A stretch of 64,000 nt of DNA from NCBI GenBank assembly GCA_039029355.1, contig JBCCGI010000012.1, positions 80,143-144,142 on the forward strand, written 5' to 3'. The stretch is from JBCCGI01 sp039029355 (lineage in GTDB: Bacteria > Planctomycetota > UBA1135 > GCA-002686595). Shown here piece after piece: positions 53,510 through 60,214 of this stretch; position 1 is the first letter of the stretch; each line of letters opens with the position of its first letter. Position numbers and translations under genes: made by a program. The notes beneath the pieces are model-generated. The model ran no database searches. It saw only the letters and a list, made by a program, of their open reading frames with translations, and had not been told where the DNA came from.

Positions 53510-54214
53510 ATGAGAGAACAGATCATTGCTGCGATTCTGTCGCTCGGCTTCCTCTTCGGAGCGAGCGCGGACAGGGACGGCACGGCCGAGTGGTCGCCCG
53601 TCTTCGAGCAGATGGCCAGCGGAGCCATGGAGGCCTACGCGGAGAACATCCCGCCGCGCGGCGACATCGAGGAGGACCTCGGCGGCTACTACCAGGGTCA
53701 CCGGGACAGCGCCGAGTTCTACAACCGGGGCACGGACAACTTCCTGGCGGACGACGCCGACCTCGAGATCGAGGATTGCGACACCGAGTGCACCTACCCG
53801 TGCACGGCTAAGTGCACCTACGAGTGCAGCGCAGCCTGCACCTACTGGTGCTCGCAGCCCTGTACGTACAGCTGCACGCAGGACTGCACGTACTTCTGCA
53901 CGCTCAAGTGCACCTACTATTGCACGGCGTCCTGCACGGTCAAGTGCACCTACAACTGCACGTACAGCTGCACGGCTCCGTGCACGCAGTGGTGCAGCTT
54001 CCCCTGCACCAAGGAGTGCACGTACCCCTGCACCGTAAAGTGCACCTACTGGTGCACCGCGATCTGCACGTACAACTGCACCAAGGCCTGCACCTACGAG
54101 TGCACCGACGTCTGCACCTACCCCTGCTCGAAGCCGTGCACCTACACCTGCACGCAGCCCTGCACCTACCAGACGACGTTCCCCGGGGACGGGGACGGGG
54201 ACGGGGACGCGTAG
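53510..54214 (+). CDS. Cys-Thr tetrad-repeat protein 1
   Basis: 234 residues. The start is chosen because MREQIIAAILSLGFLFGA is shared almost exactly by all five paralogs. Residues 1-18 are hydrophobic and signal- or anchor-like, but the n-region has no net positive charge. Residues ~22-85 form a conserved acidic module (EWSPVFEQMASGAMEAYAE, PPRG, GGYYQGHRD, FYNRG). From about residue 90 there are 33 uninterrupted tetrads Cys-Thr/Ser-x-x, mostly alternating CTYx and CTxx, giving 33 Cys at exact period 4. The end is TTFPGDGDGDGDA. I recognise no family. Possibilities are a disulfide-linked structural protein, a metal binder, or a thioether-modified peptide; no evidence decides. No Shine-Dalgarno is visible. 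Confidence 0.85.
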   Translation: MREQIIAAILSLGFLFGASADRDGTAEWSPVFEQMASGAMEAYAENIPPRGDIEEDLGGYYQGHRDSAEFYNRGTDNFLADDADLEIEDCDTECTYPCTAKCTYECSAACTYWCSQPCTYSCTQDCTYFCTLKCTYYCTASCTVKCTYNCTYSCTAPCTQWCSFPCTKECTYPCTVKCTYWCTAICTYNCTKACTYECTDVCTYPCSKPCTYTCTQPCTYQTTFPGDGDGDGDA

Positions 54215-54270
54215 GCCCTCCCCACGGCGGACTTCACGGAGGAGTCCCACGGCGCCCCTGAGGTCGTCAT

Positions 54271-54303
54271 CGGGGGTCCGCGACCGAGCGTCGCGGGCCC
54301 CCG
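54271..54303 (+). terminator. Terminator after tetrad-repeat gene 1
   Basis: A 14-bp stem, CGGGGGTCCGCGAC (54271-54284) with GTCGCGGGCCCCCG (54290-54303), one G-U pair, followed by TTCTCGTTTCTG. The same GGGGGCCCGCGG core recurs in hairpins at 57017 and 57702. Confidence 0.8.
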
Positions 54304-54330
54304 TTCTCGTTTCTGACCGCCCGACCTCCG

Positions 54331-54402
54331 GCGATCCCGCTGAAACCGCGGCTCGGTGCGGCCGGGCTAAGGAGGTGTCGTCCTCCGGGCGGCGGCGGGC
54401 CC
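54331..54402 (+). promoter_or_regulatory. Leader element copy A upstream of tetrad-repeat gene 2
   Basis: TGAAACCGCGG at 54341-54351, then GCCGGGCTAAGGAGGTGTCG. The stem GTCGTCC/GGGCGGC pairs through G-U wobbles where copies B and C have Watson-Crick GTCGCC/GGCGAC and GTCGC/GCGAC. The element ends about 54 bp before the ATG. Confidence 0.55.
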
Positions 54403-54455
54403 GGCCCGGTGTCGGGCTCCGTCCCTTCCACCCCAGAAACAACCCACCTTTCGCC

Positions 54456-55154
54456 ATGAAAGAACAGCTGATCGCAGCGATCCTGTCGCTGGGCTTCCTC
54501 TTTGGAGCCGGACAGGACCGAGACGGCCCGGCCGAGTGGTCGCCCGTCTTCGAGCAGATGGCCAGCGGGGCCATCGAGGCCTACGCGGAGAACATCCCGC
54601 CGCGGGGCGACGTCGAGGAGGACCTCGGCAGCTTCTACCAGGGCTACCGGGACCAGTCCGAGTTCTACAACCGGGAGGCGGGCAGCCTCCTGCTGCAGGA
54701 TGAGGACATCGAGCACGAGGAGTGCGAGACCGAGTGCACCTACGAGTGCACGTTCCCCTGCACGGTCAAGTGCACCTATGAGTGCACGGCGAACTGTACG
54801 CACTCCTGCACCTTCCTCTGCACGTACACCTGCACCATCGATTGTACGTACTGGTGCACGTTCGAGTGTACGTACGGCTGCACGGCGTACTGCACGCTGA
54901 AGTGCACGTACAAGTGCACGCAGCCCTGCACCATCTGGTGCACCCACTCCTGCACGGATCCGTGCACCCAGAACTGCACCTACCCCTGCACCGCGCCGTG
55001 CACGTACAACTGCACCGGCGCGTGTACGTACCCCTGCACGAAGAAGTGCACGTACGCGTGCACCGCTTCCTGCACGTACTACTGCTCGAAGCCGTGCACC
55101 TACACCTGCACGCAGCCCTGCACGCAAGCGACGACCTTCCCCTCGGACGGCTAG
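54456..55154 (+). CDS. Cys-Thr tetrad-repeat protein 2
   Basis: 232 residues, MKEQLIAAILSLGFLFGAG start, conserved module to about residue 88 (EWSPVFEQMASGAIEAYAE, GSFYQGYRD, FYNREAG), then 34 Cys-Thr/Ser-x-x tetrads and the end TTFPSDG. The third positions are mostly Tyr in every other tetrad; the variable positions carry Pro, Lys, Glu, Asn and aromatic residues. It has its own leader element (54331-54402) and a preceding terminator, so it is probably a separate transcript from gene 1. No Shine-Dalgarno; an A/C-rich stretch (AACAACCCACCTTTCGCC) precedes the ATG. Confidence 0.85.
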   Translation: MKEQLIAAILSLGFLFGAGQDRDGPAEWSPVFEQMASGAIEAYAENIPPRGDVEEDLGSFYQGYRDQSEFYNREAGSLLLQDEDIEHEECETECTYECTFPCTVKCTYECTANCTHSCTFLCTYTCTIDCTYWCTFECTYGCTAYCTLKCTYKCTQPCTIWCTHSCTDPCTQNCTYPCTAPCTYNCTGACTYPCTKKCTYACTASCTYYCSKPCTYTCTQPCTQATTFPSDG

Positions 55155-55176
55155 GCGTCCTGTCCTGGCAGTTGCT

Positions 55177-55239
55177 CACTCGATTCCTCCGGGATCATGG
55201 GGCCTACCACAGTCTCCAAGACCCCGGAGAGATCGAGTG
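55177..55239 (+). terminator. Long hairpin after tetrad-repeat gene 2
   Basis: CACTCGATTCCTCCGGG (55177-55193) pairs with CCCGGAGAGATCGAGTG (55223-55239) with two mismatches. A further GGGG/CCCC pairing lies in the 29-nt loop. It follows the stop at 55154 by 22 bp. There is no U-tract, so it may stabilise the 3' end instead of terminating. Confidence 0.55.
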
Positions 55240-55324
55240 AAGCTGCACGCCAACGCCAGAACCACGCCCAAGGCCCGTCGAAGCCCATCGGCTCGCCGCC
55301 TGACCGAGTGAAGGATGGCCCCTC

Positions 55325-55403
55325 GGCCGCAACCGCGGGTGGGCGCAGCCGGGCTAAGGAAGGGTCGCCTCCCGGCGACGGGTCCGCCGCCGCATGCGGC
55401 GGG
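55325..55403 (+). promoter_or_regulatory. Leader element copy B upstream of tetrad-repeat gene 3
   Basis: AACCGCGGGT, then GCCGGGCTAAGGAAGGGTCG and the stem GTCGCC-TCCC-GGCGAC. It is followed by a 16-bp palindrome CCGCCGCATGCGGCGG (55387-55402) about 40 bp before the ATG at 55442. It shares GCCGGGCTAAGGA exactly with copy A. Confidence 0.55.
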
Positions 55404-55441
55404 CACTCTCCCTTTCCTCCGCAACCCACCCACCTAGTGCA

Positions 55442-56278
55442 ATGAGAGAACAGCTAATCGCAGCGCTACTGTCGCTCGGCATCCTCTTCGGAGTCAGTCA
55501 CGACAAGGACGGTCCCGGCGAATGGTCGCCGGTCTTCGAGCAGATGGCCAGCGGCGCCATGGAGTCCTACTCGGAGGACATGCCGCCGCGGGGCGAGTTC
55601 GAGGAGGACCTCGGCGGCTTCTACCAGGGCTACCGAGACAACGCTCAGTTCTACAACCGCGGCGCAAGCAGCCTCCTTGCACAGGACCACGACGCCGAGT
55701 GCGAGAACGAGTGCACGTTCCCCTGCACCGCCCCCTGCACCCTAGAGTGCACGAGCCCCTGCACGATCGAGTGTACGTTCCCCTGCTCGTACGAGTGCAC
55801 CACTCCCTGCACCACGGAGTGCACCTACTACTGCACGGTCGAATGCACCTACCCGTGCACCTTCGACTGCACGAGCTACTGCACGGTCTGGTGCACCGAT
55901 CCCTGCACGCTTGACTGCACGTACTACTGCTCGACGCCCTGCACCTTCAAGTGCACGTACCCCTGCACCTACAAGTGCACGTACAACTGCACGGCGCCCT
56001 GCACGGTCGACTGCACGTATCCCTGCACCGTCAAGTGCACCGTGCCCTGCACGTACTGGTGCACCACCGCCTGCACGTACGAATGCACCTACGAGTGCAC
56101 GGTCGGCTGCACGTACCCCTGCACGTACGCCTGCACCGATCCGTGCACGTCCTATTGCACGACCCCGTGCACGACGGAGTGCACTCTTGAGTGCACGTAC
56201 GAGTGCACCTCGCCCTGCACCTACATCTGCACGGCCGGGTGCACTTCGGTGTGCACCACGCCCAAGACGTACCTCTAG
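55442..56278 (+). CDS. Cys-Thr tetrad-repeat protein 3 (longest array)
   Basis: 278 residues, MREQLIAALLSLGILFGVS start, conserved module (EWSPVFEQMASGAMESYSE, GEFEEDLGGFYQGYRD, FYNRGAS), then 47 tetrads from CENE to CTTP, ending KTYL. All but two of the tetrads after the first are CT; the exceptions are CS. This is the largest array of the five, with 47 Cys in about 190 residues. Gene 4 starts 12 bp after its stop, so the two are likely co-transcribed. No Shine-Dalgarno; CAACCCACCCACCTAG lies upstream. Confidence 0.85.
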   Translation: MREQLIAALLSLGILFGVSHDKDGPGEWSPVFEQMASGAMESYSEDMPPRGEFEEDLGGFYQGYRDNAQFYNRGASSLLAQDHDAECENECTFPCTAPCTLECTSPCTIECTFPCSYECTTPCTTECTYYCTVECTYPCTFDCTSYCTVWCTDPCTLDCTYYCSTPCTFKCTYPCTYKCTYNCTAPCTVDCTYPCTVKCTVPCTYWCTTACTYECTYECTVGCTYPCTYACTDPCTSYCTTPCTTECTLECTYECTSPCTYICTAGCTSVCTTPKTYL

Positions 56279-56290
56279 GACGGCCCCACG

Positions 56291-56962
56291 ATGAGAGAAC
56301 AGATCATCGCAGCGCTTCTGTCGCTCGGTTTCCTCTTCGGAGCCGGCCGGGACTCCGACGGGCCCGCCGACTGGTCGCCCGCCTTCGAGCAGATGGCCAG
56401 CGGCGCCATGGAGGCCTACGCCGAAAACATGCCCCCGCGGGGCGATTTCGAGGAGGAGCTCGGCGTCTACTACCAGGGACACCGGGACAAGGCCCAGTTC
56501 TACAACCAGGGCGCCGGCGGCTTCCTCACCCAGGACAGCGACGTGGAGGAGTGCGACACCGAGTGCACCTACCCGTGCACGGTGCCGTGCACGGTCAAGT
56601 GTACGTACGAGTGCACCCAGCCGTGCACGATAGACTGCACCTACCCCTGCACGGTCGCGTGCACCGTTCCGTGCACCTACTACTGCACGGAGCCCTGCAC
56701 GGCGCAGTGCACGTACGAGTGCACGGCCCAGTGCACGTACCCCTGCACGGCGAAGTGCACGTACCCCTGCACGGCCAAGTGCACCTACTACTGCACCTAC
56801 CTGTGCACCTACAAGTGCACCGTCGAGTGCACCTACTCCTGTACGACCGACTGCACGTACGCTTGCTCGTACCCGTGCTCGTACACCTGTACCGCGTACT
56901 GCACGTACGACTGCACCATCGCGTGCACCAACGCCTGCACGATCCCCACGACGTTCCCCTAG
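56291..56962 (+). CDS. Cys-Thr tetrad-repeat protein 4
   Basis: 223 residues, MREQIIAALLSLGFLFGAG start, conserved module (DWSPAFEQMASGAMEAYAE, GDFEEELGVYYQGHRD, FYNQGAG), then 33 tetrads and the end TIPTTFP. It is only 12 bp after gene 3, with an AGGA at suitable spacing, the only member with a visible ribosome site. It has no leader element of its own, which fits co-transcription with gene 3. Hairpins follow at 56964-56995 and 57017-57049. Confidence 0.85.
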   Translation: MREQIIAALLSLGFLFGAGRDSDGPADWSPAFEQMASGAMEAYAENMPPRGDFEEELGVYYQGHRDKAQFYNQGAGGFLTQDSDVEECDTECTYPCTVPCTVKCTYECTQPCTIDCTYPCTVACTVPCTYYCTEPCTAQCTYECTAQCTYPCTAKCTYPCTAKCTYYCTYLCTYKCTVECTYSCTTDCTYACSYPCSYTCTAYCTYDCTIACTNACTIPTTFP

Positions 56963-56963
56963 G

Positions 56964-56995
56964 GGCGCTTGGGATCGGCCGCAAAGGCAAGCGCC
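56964..56995 (+). terminator. Hairpin directly after tetrad-repeat gene 4
   Basis: GGCGCTT (56964-56970) pairs with AAGCGCC (56989-56995), with an inner GCC-GCAAA-GGC hairpin. It begins 2 bp after the stop. No U-tract. Parts (GGCCGCAA and TCTCGGCGACG just after) resemble leader element B, so this may be a shrunken copy of that element. Confidence 0.45.
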
Positions 56996-57016
56996 TCTCG
57001 GCGACGCTCTGCGCGC

Positions 57017-57049
57017 GGGGGCCCGCGGCTCCAAGGACCGCGGGCCCCC
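57017..57049 (+). terminator. Terminator-like hairpin before tetrad-repeat gene 5
   Basis: Perfect 12-bp stem GGGGGCCCGCGG (57017-57028) with CCGCGGGCCCCC (57038-57049) and a 9-nt loop. Same core as the hairpins at 54271 and 57702. It ends 34 bp before the ATG of gene 5. Confidence 0.65.
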
Positions 57050-57083
57050 ACCGTTCCGCACCAACCAAACCCAAACTTTCGCA

Positions 57084-57488
57084 ATGAGAGAACAGCTAAT
57101 CGCCGCGCTCCTGTCGCTCGGCTTCCTCTTCGGAGTCGGCCCGAACGCGGACGGAGCGGGCGAATGGTCGCCCGCCTTCGAGCAGATGGCCAGCGGGGCC
57201 ATCCAGACCTACGCGGAGGACATGCCACCGCGGGGCGAGTTCGAGGAGGAGCTCGGCGGCTACTACCAGGGGTACCGGGACAAGACCGTGTTCTACAACG
57301 CGGGACCGAGTGCGCCCCTCGCGCAGGATGACGACGACTCGAAGTGCGACATCTACTGCACGTACCTCTGCACCGTCCCCTGCACCGTCCTGTGCACGTA
57401 CGACTGCACCAAGCTGTGCACCGCCATCTGCACGCTCGAGTGCACGGTTCCGTGCACCTACTCCTGCACGGCGCCGCGCACCTACTAG
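57084..57488 (+). CDS. Cys-Thr tetrad-repeat protein 5 (short array)
   Basis: 134 residues, MREQLIAALLSLGFLFGVG start and the full conserved module (EWSPAFEQMASGAIQTYAE, GEFEEELGGYYQGYRD). Only 11 tetrads follow; the next unit begins with Arg (CGC where TGC is expected) and the stop comes two residues later (RTY). Either the array contracted or this is a naturally short member. The intact leader module argues that the gene is still used. It is preceded by CCAAACCCAAACTTTCGC and no Shine-Dalgarno. Confidence 0.8.
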   Translation: MREQLIAALLSLGFLFGVGPNADGAGEWSPAFEQMASGAIQTYAEDMPPRGEFEEELGGYYQGYRDKTVFYNAGPSAPLAQDDDDSKCDIYCTYLCTVPCTVLCTYDCTKLCTAICTLECTVPCTYSCTAPRTY

Positions 57489-57511
57489 CGCTGAGGAGCG
57501 CGGCTCAAGGA

Positions 57512-57542
57512 GGGAGCTCGCGGCCGCGCGTCGCGGGCTCCC
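57512..57542 (+). terminator. Terminator-like hairpin after tetrad-repeat gene 5
   Basis: GGGAGC-T-CGCG (57512-57522) pairs with CGCG-G-GCTCCC (57532-57542), 23 bp after the stop. No U-tract. Confidence 0.6.
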
Positions 57543-57701
57543 GCTCACTTCGGGGCGGTTTGCCCAGCTCGTCCGCAACCGCGGCTCCGCCGCGGACGGA
57601 ACGGGTGCACGAAGGTCCGCACCGGTCCGCAGACCTCTCCCTAGGCGTGCTCCCGGGGACGGCTCCTGGCGGATAGGAGCCCCGGTGACCGCCTGGTTCC
57701 C

Positions 57702-57738
57702 GGCGGGGGCCCGCGGACGCGCGCCGCGGGCCCCCGCC
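57702..57738 (+). terminator. 15-bp perfect hairpin ahead of the membrane operon
   Basis: GGCGGGGGCCCGCGG (57702-57716) with CCGCGGGCCCCCGCC (57724-57738), 7-nt loop. A second GGGGC/GCCCC hairpin followed by TTTTG lies just downstream, so transcription from the tetrad cluster is likely stopped here. Confidence 0.75.
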
Positions 57739-57770
57739 CTCGTTCGGGGCGCGTAGGGCCCCTTTTGCGC

Positions 57771-57835
57771 GCTCGCCTGAAACCGCGGGCGAGCCCGGTC
57801 AGGTCAAGAGGGTGTCGCCCTGCGAGCGACGGGTT
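57771..57835 (+). promoter_or_regulatory. Leader element copy C upstream of the membrane operon
   Basis: Stem CTCGCC/GGCGAG closes the loop TGAAACCGCG. It is followed by GGTCAGGTCAAGAGGGTGTC and a second stem GTCGC/GCGAC ending in GGG. It ends 27 bp before the ATG at 57863. The same element precedes tetrad-repeat genes 1, 2 and 3, linking this operon to them. Confidence 0.55.
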
Positions 57836-57862
57836 CCACCGACCCGATTCACGAAACGCCCT

Positions 57863-60214
57863 ATGAAAGATCGAGTTCATCTCGCCCTGATCGTCCTCGC
57901 CGTATCGCTGCGCGAGGGGGGCCTCTGGCCCCTGGATCCCATGACGGCCAAAGCGTTGGCCGCCGGCCTGCTCTCTCTCTCCCTGCTGGCGCACGCCTTC
58001 TCGGCGGCCGACTCCGAGCGCTCCGCGCTGCGGATCCAGCTCGGGGGGATGCTCCTCGGAGTGCTCGTCCTCGGCCTCGCGGAGAGCGCGGGGCTCGGCA
58101 TCCTGGGGGTCGCGGCGTTCGCCTGGGCGCGCTCGGTTCCGCCGGCCGAGGACGCCGAGGGGGACCGCCTGGGAGCCCTGCGGCGGCTCGCCGCCGCGCC
58201 GCCCTCGGCCGTTGCGCTGGCCGCCTTCGCGCTGCTCACCGAGCTGCGCCTGGTCGGCCCGGTGCGCCTCGCCTACGAGGGCATCGCGGCCGCGGTGAGC
58301 GGCGTGAGCAACGCGGTCACCGGCGGCACCCTCGAGCTCGGCGCGACCGCCCTCGGCGTCGACCTCGCCGTGCTCGCGCTGCTGCTGATCGCGGCTGCCG
58401 CCGTGGGCCGCGGCTGGAAGACCGGACTGCTGCGCACCTCGCTGGCGGCGGCGGGCCTGTTCGCCGTTCTGCTCGCCTACGCGATTGCGTTCGACGCCTG
58501 GATCGACGCGACGCGCGAGTTCACGCGCGAGGCCAGCGAGGAGGGACCGGAGATCTTCCGCGGGCTGTTCGTGCTCGTTCCGGTGCTGGCGCTCGCCGTC
58601 GTGCTGGGCGCGGCCTCGCACGAGCGACGCGTCTCGGTCTCGCCGCTTTGGGCGCCTGCCGCCGCCTGTGCGGCGCTCGCCGTGCTACCCCTGCTGCTCC
58701 TCGGTGCGAAGCGCCCCGCGCGCCTCGACGAGAGCACCGTGCTGCTCATCCTCACCGCCGAGACCGACGATCGCTTTGACGGCAGCCCGCACGCGTCCTA
58801 CGGCTACTACCAGAGCGAGGGCTACCGCGCCTTCCGTTCGTGGCTCGAGGCCTGGGGCTGCGACGTGCGCTACTCCGTGGAGCAAGAGCTGTCGCCCGCG
58901 GACTTCCAGGGCGTCGATCTCGCGGTCTACGTCACGCCGGCGCGCCCGTCCGAGGGCCCGGTGCAGAGCTTCATCGAAGGCGGCGGCTCGGTGCTCTACA
59001 TCGGCGACCACACGCCGATGCTCGACGCGCTGGCCGAGCTCAACGACTTCCTCGCGCCCTTCGATCTCAGCTACGAGTTCGACTCGGTGTTCCCGTGCCG
59101 GGTCGCCCCCGGCGCGACGCTGCGAACGGCGGGCTCACCGCTCGGCCGGGCGGTCGAAGCGACGCCCGAGGTGTGCTTCGGCGTCGGCGCTTCGCTGCGC
59201 GCCGGGCCGGCCGCCGACGTCCTGCTCGAGTCGCGCTGGGCGGTGGGCGACCTCGGCTTCGAGGACAGCGCCTCGCTGCTGGGCAACCGCCACTACGACC
59301 ACGGCGACCGCCTTTCGGACCTGCCGGTGGTCGTCAGCGGCCAGCACGGCGCGGGCAAGCTCGTCGTCGTCGGCGACACCGGATCGTTCGTCGACTCGGC
59401 GCTCCCCTTCTCCTACCCCTTCGTCCACTCGGTCGTCGAGGAGGCCCTGACGTCCGGCGTCCGCTCGTTCGGCGTTTCCCTGCTCGGGTTGGCGGCACTC
59501 CTGGCCGCCGCGGCGTACGCCAGCCGCAGCCTCGGCCCGGTGGCGATCGCGGCGCTGGGTGCCGGGATCACGCTGCCCGGCGCGCTCGCCGGCACGCCGA
59601 ACGCCGCGCCGCTCGACGCCAGCCGCGCGGTTGCGATCGACGCCAGCCTGCGGCCCCAGACGGCCTCGCTGGACCGCGATCCGCGGACGTCGCTGAAGGG
59701 CTTCGCCTACCAGTGCTCGGTCAACGGCTGGCTGCCGATGGTCGTGAACGACCTGTCGGCCGCGGTCGAAGCCGCGCCGGGTCTCGTCGTGGTCGTCAGC
59801 CCGGCGCTTGAGCCCGATGCGGCGCTCCGCTCCGAGCTGCGCTCGTACCTCCAGGGGGGAGGCGAGCTGTGGGTGTCCGTCGGACACGAGGAGGCCGGCG
59901 GGTCGCGGACCCTGCTGGGCGAGCTCGGCCTCGCGGTGCGGCCGTGCCCCTTCGGGTCGAGCCTCCAGGACGGCGCGCCGACCGGCGTGCGCTACCGCGA
60001 GGCCTGGCAGGTCGCCAGCGCCCAGGGCGTGCGCGCGGAGGTCCTCCTCGCGGCCTTCGGCCTGCCCATCATCCTTCGCGCCGAGAGCGGCGCGGGCCAC
60101 GTCACCGTCTTCGGTGACAGCTACTTCCTGTGCGACGAGAACGTCGGCACGGGCGAGATGACCCACGAAGAGTCCGAGCACCTCCTCAGCCAACTCCTGG
60201 CCCGCGTCCAATGA
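57863..60214 (+). CDS. Large membrane protein with two GATase-like domains (GldG/DUF4350-like)
   Basis: 783 residues. About nine hydrophobic helices fill 1-295. Residues ~300-530 form a flavodoxin/GATase-like domain (TVLLILTAETDDRFDG, GYYQSEGYRAFRSWLEAWG, FIEGGGSVLYIGDHT, GKLVVVGDTGSFVD), followed by two more helices (SLLGLAALLAAAAYAS). A second such domain covers ~610-780 (GLVVVVSPALEPD, GGGELWVSVGHEEAGG, GHVTVFGDSYFLC). No catalytic Cys-His-Glu triad of true amidotransferases is apparent, so a binding role as in GldG or DUF4350 proteins is more likely. Its stop overlaps the start of the next, related gene. The leader element just upstream suggests joint control with the tetrad-repeat genes. 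Confidence 0.78.
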   Translation: MKDRVHLALIVLAVSLREGGLWPLDPMTAKALAAGLLSLSLLAHAFSAADSERSALRIQLGGMLLGVLVLGLAESAGLGILGVAAFAWARSVPPAEDAEGDRLGALRRLAAAPPSAVALAAFALLTELRLVGPVRLAYEGIAAAVSGVSNAVTGGTLELGATALGVDLAVLALLLIAAAAVGRGWKTGLLRTSLAAAGLFAVLLAYAIAFDAWIDATREFTREASEEGPEIFRGLFVLVPVLALAVVLGAASHERRVSVSPLWAPAAACAALAVLPLLLLGAKRPARLDESTVLLILTAETDDRFDGSPHASYGYYQSEGYRAFRSWLEAWGCDVRYSVEQELSPADFQGVDLAVYVTPARPSEGPVQSFIEGGGSVLYIGDHTPMLDALAELNDFLAPFDLSYEFDSVFPCRVAPGATLRTAGSPLGRAVEATPEVCFGVGASLRAGPAADVLLESRWAVGDLGFEDSASLLGNRHYDHGDRLSDLPVVVSGQHGAGKLVVVGDTGSFVDSALPFSYPFVHSVVEEALTSGVRSFGVSLLGLAALLAAAAYASRSLGPVAIAALGAGITLPGALAGTPNAAPLDASRAVAIDASLRPQTASLDRDPRTSLKGFAYQCSVNGWLPMVVNDLSAAVEAAPGLVVVVSPALEPDAALRSELRSYLQGGGELWVSVGHEEAGGSRTLLGELGLAVRPCPFGSSLQDGAPTGVRYREAWQVASAQGVRAEVLLAAFGLPIILRAESGAGHVTVFGDSYFLCDENVGTGEMTHEESEHLLSQLLARVQ

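Larger units (their letters stand above)
53510..57488 (+). repeat. Tandem five-gene cluster of Cys-Thr tetrad-repeat paralogs
   Basis: Five head-to-tail gene copies (starts 53510, 54456, 55442, 56291, 57084) share a near-identical N-terminal module and differ in the number of 12-bp units (33, 34, 47, 33, 11). The typical unit pair is TGCACSTACNNN-TGCACNNNNNN, a 24-bp period rich in GTGCAC and CGTACG. Local duplication with unit gain and loss explains the layout. Confidence 0.85.
57489..57862. other. Intergenic region with three hairpins and a leader element
   Basis: 374 bp between gene 5 and the membrane-protein operon. It holds a terminator-like hairpin at 57512-57542, a CCGCGG-CTCCG-CCGCGG hairpin near 57580, the very strong hairpin at 57702-57738 and leader element copy C. 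No coding frame with a credible start was seen. Confidence 0.6.

Noticed and set aside
53510..57488. CRISPR array or other spaced repeat
   Set aside because: The 12/24-bp units are contiguous, in frame with conserved genes and have no unique spacers.
53510..57488. RiPP precursor cluster (leader plus Cys/Thr core)
   Set aside because: The layout is suggestive, but no lanthionine synthetase, radical-SAM, YcaO or peptidase gene is in the window, and cores of 130-190 residues are unusually long. Kept only as an alternative.
53498..57578. Long minus-strand and shifted-frame open frames across the arrays (VRALVGA, VHLPVH types)
   Set aside because: They arise from the repeat's lack of stops; starts are not conserved between copies, unlike the CTYx frame with its shared N-terminal module.
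57771..57835. Leader element as a known c-di-GMP, cobalamin or glycine riboswitch
   Set aside because: The conserved core segments of those classes are not present; only the general stem-loop layout is similar.
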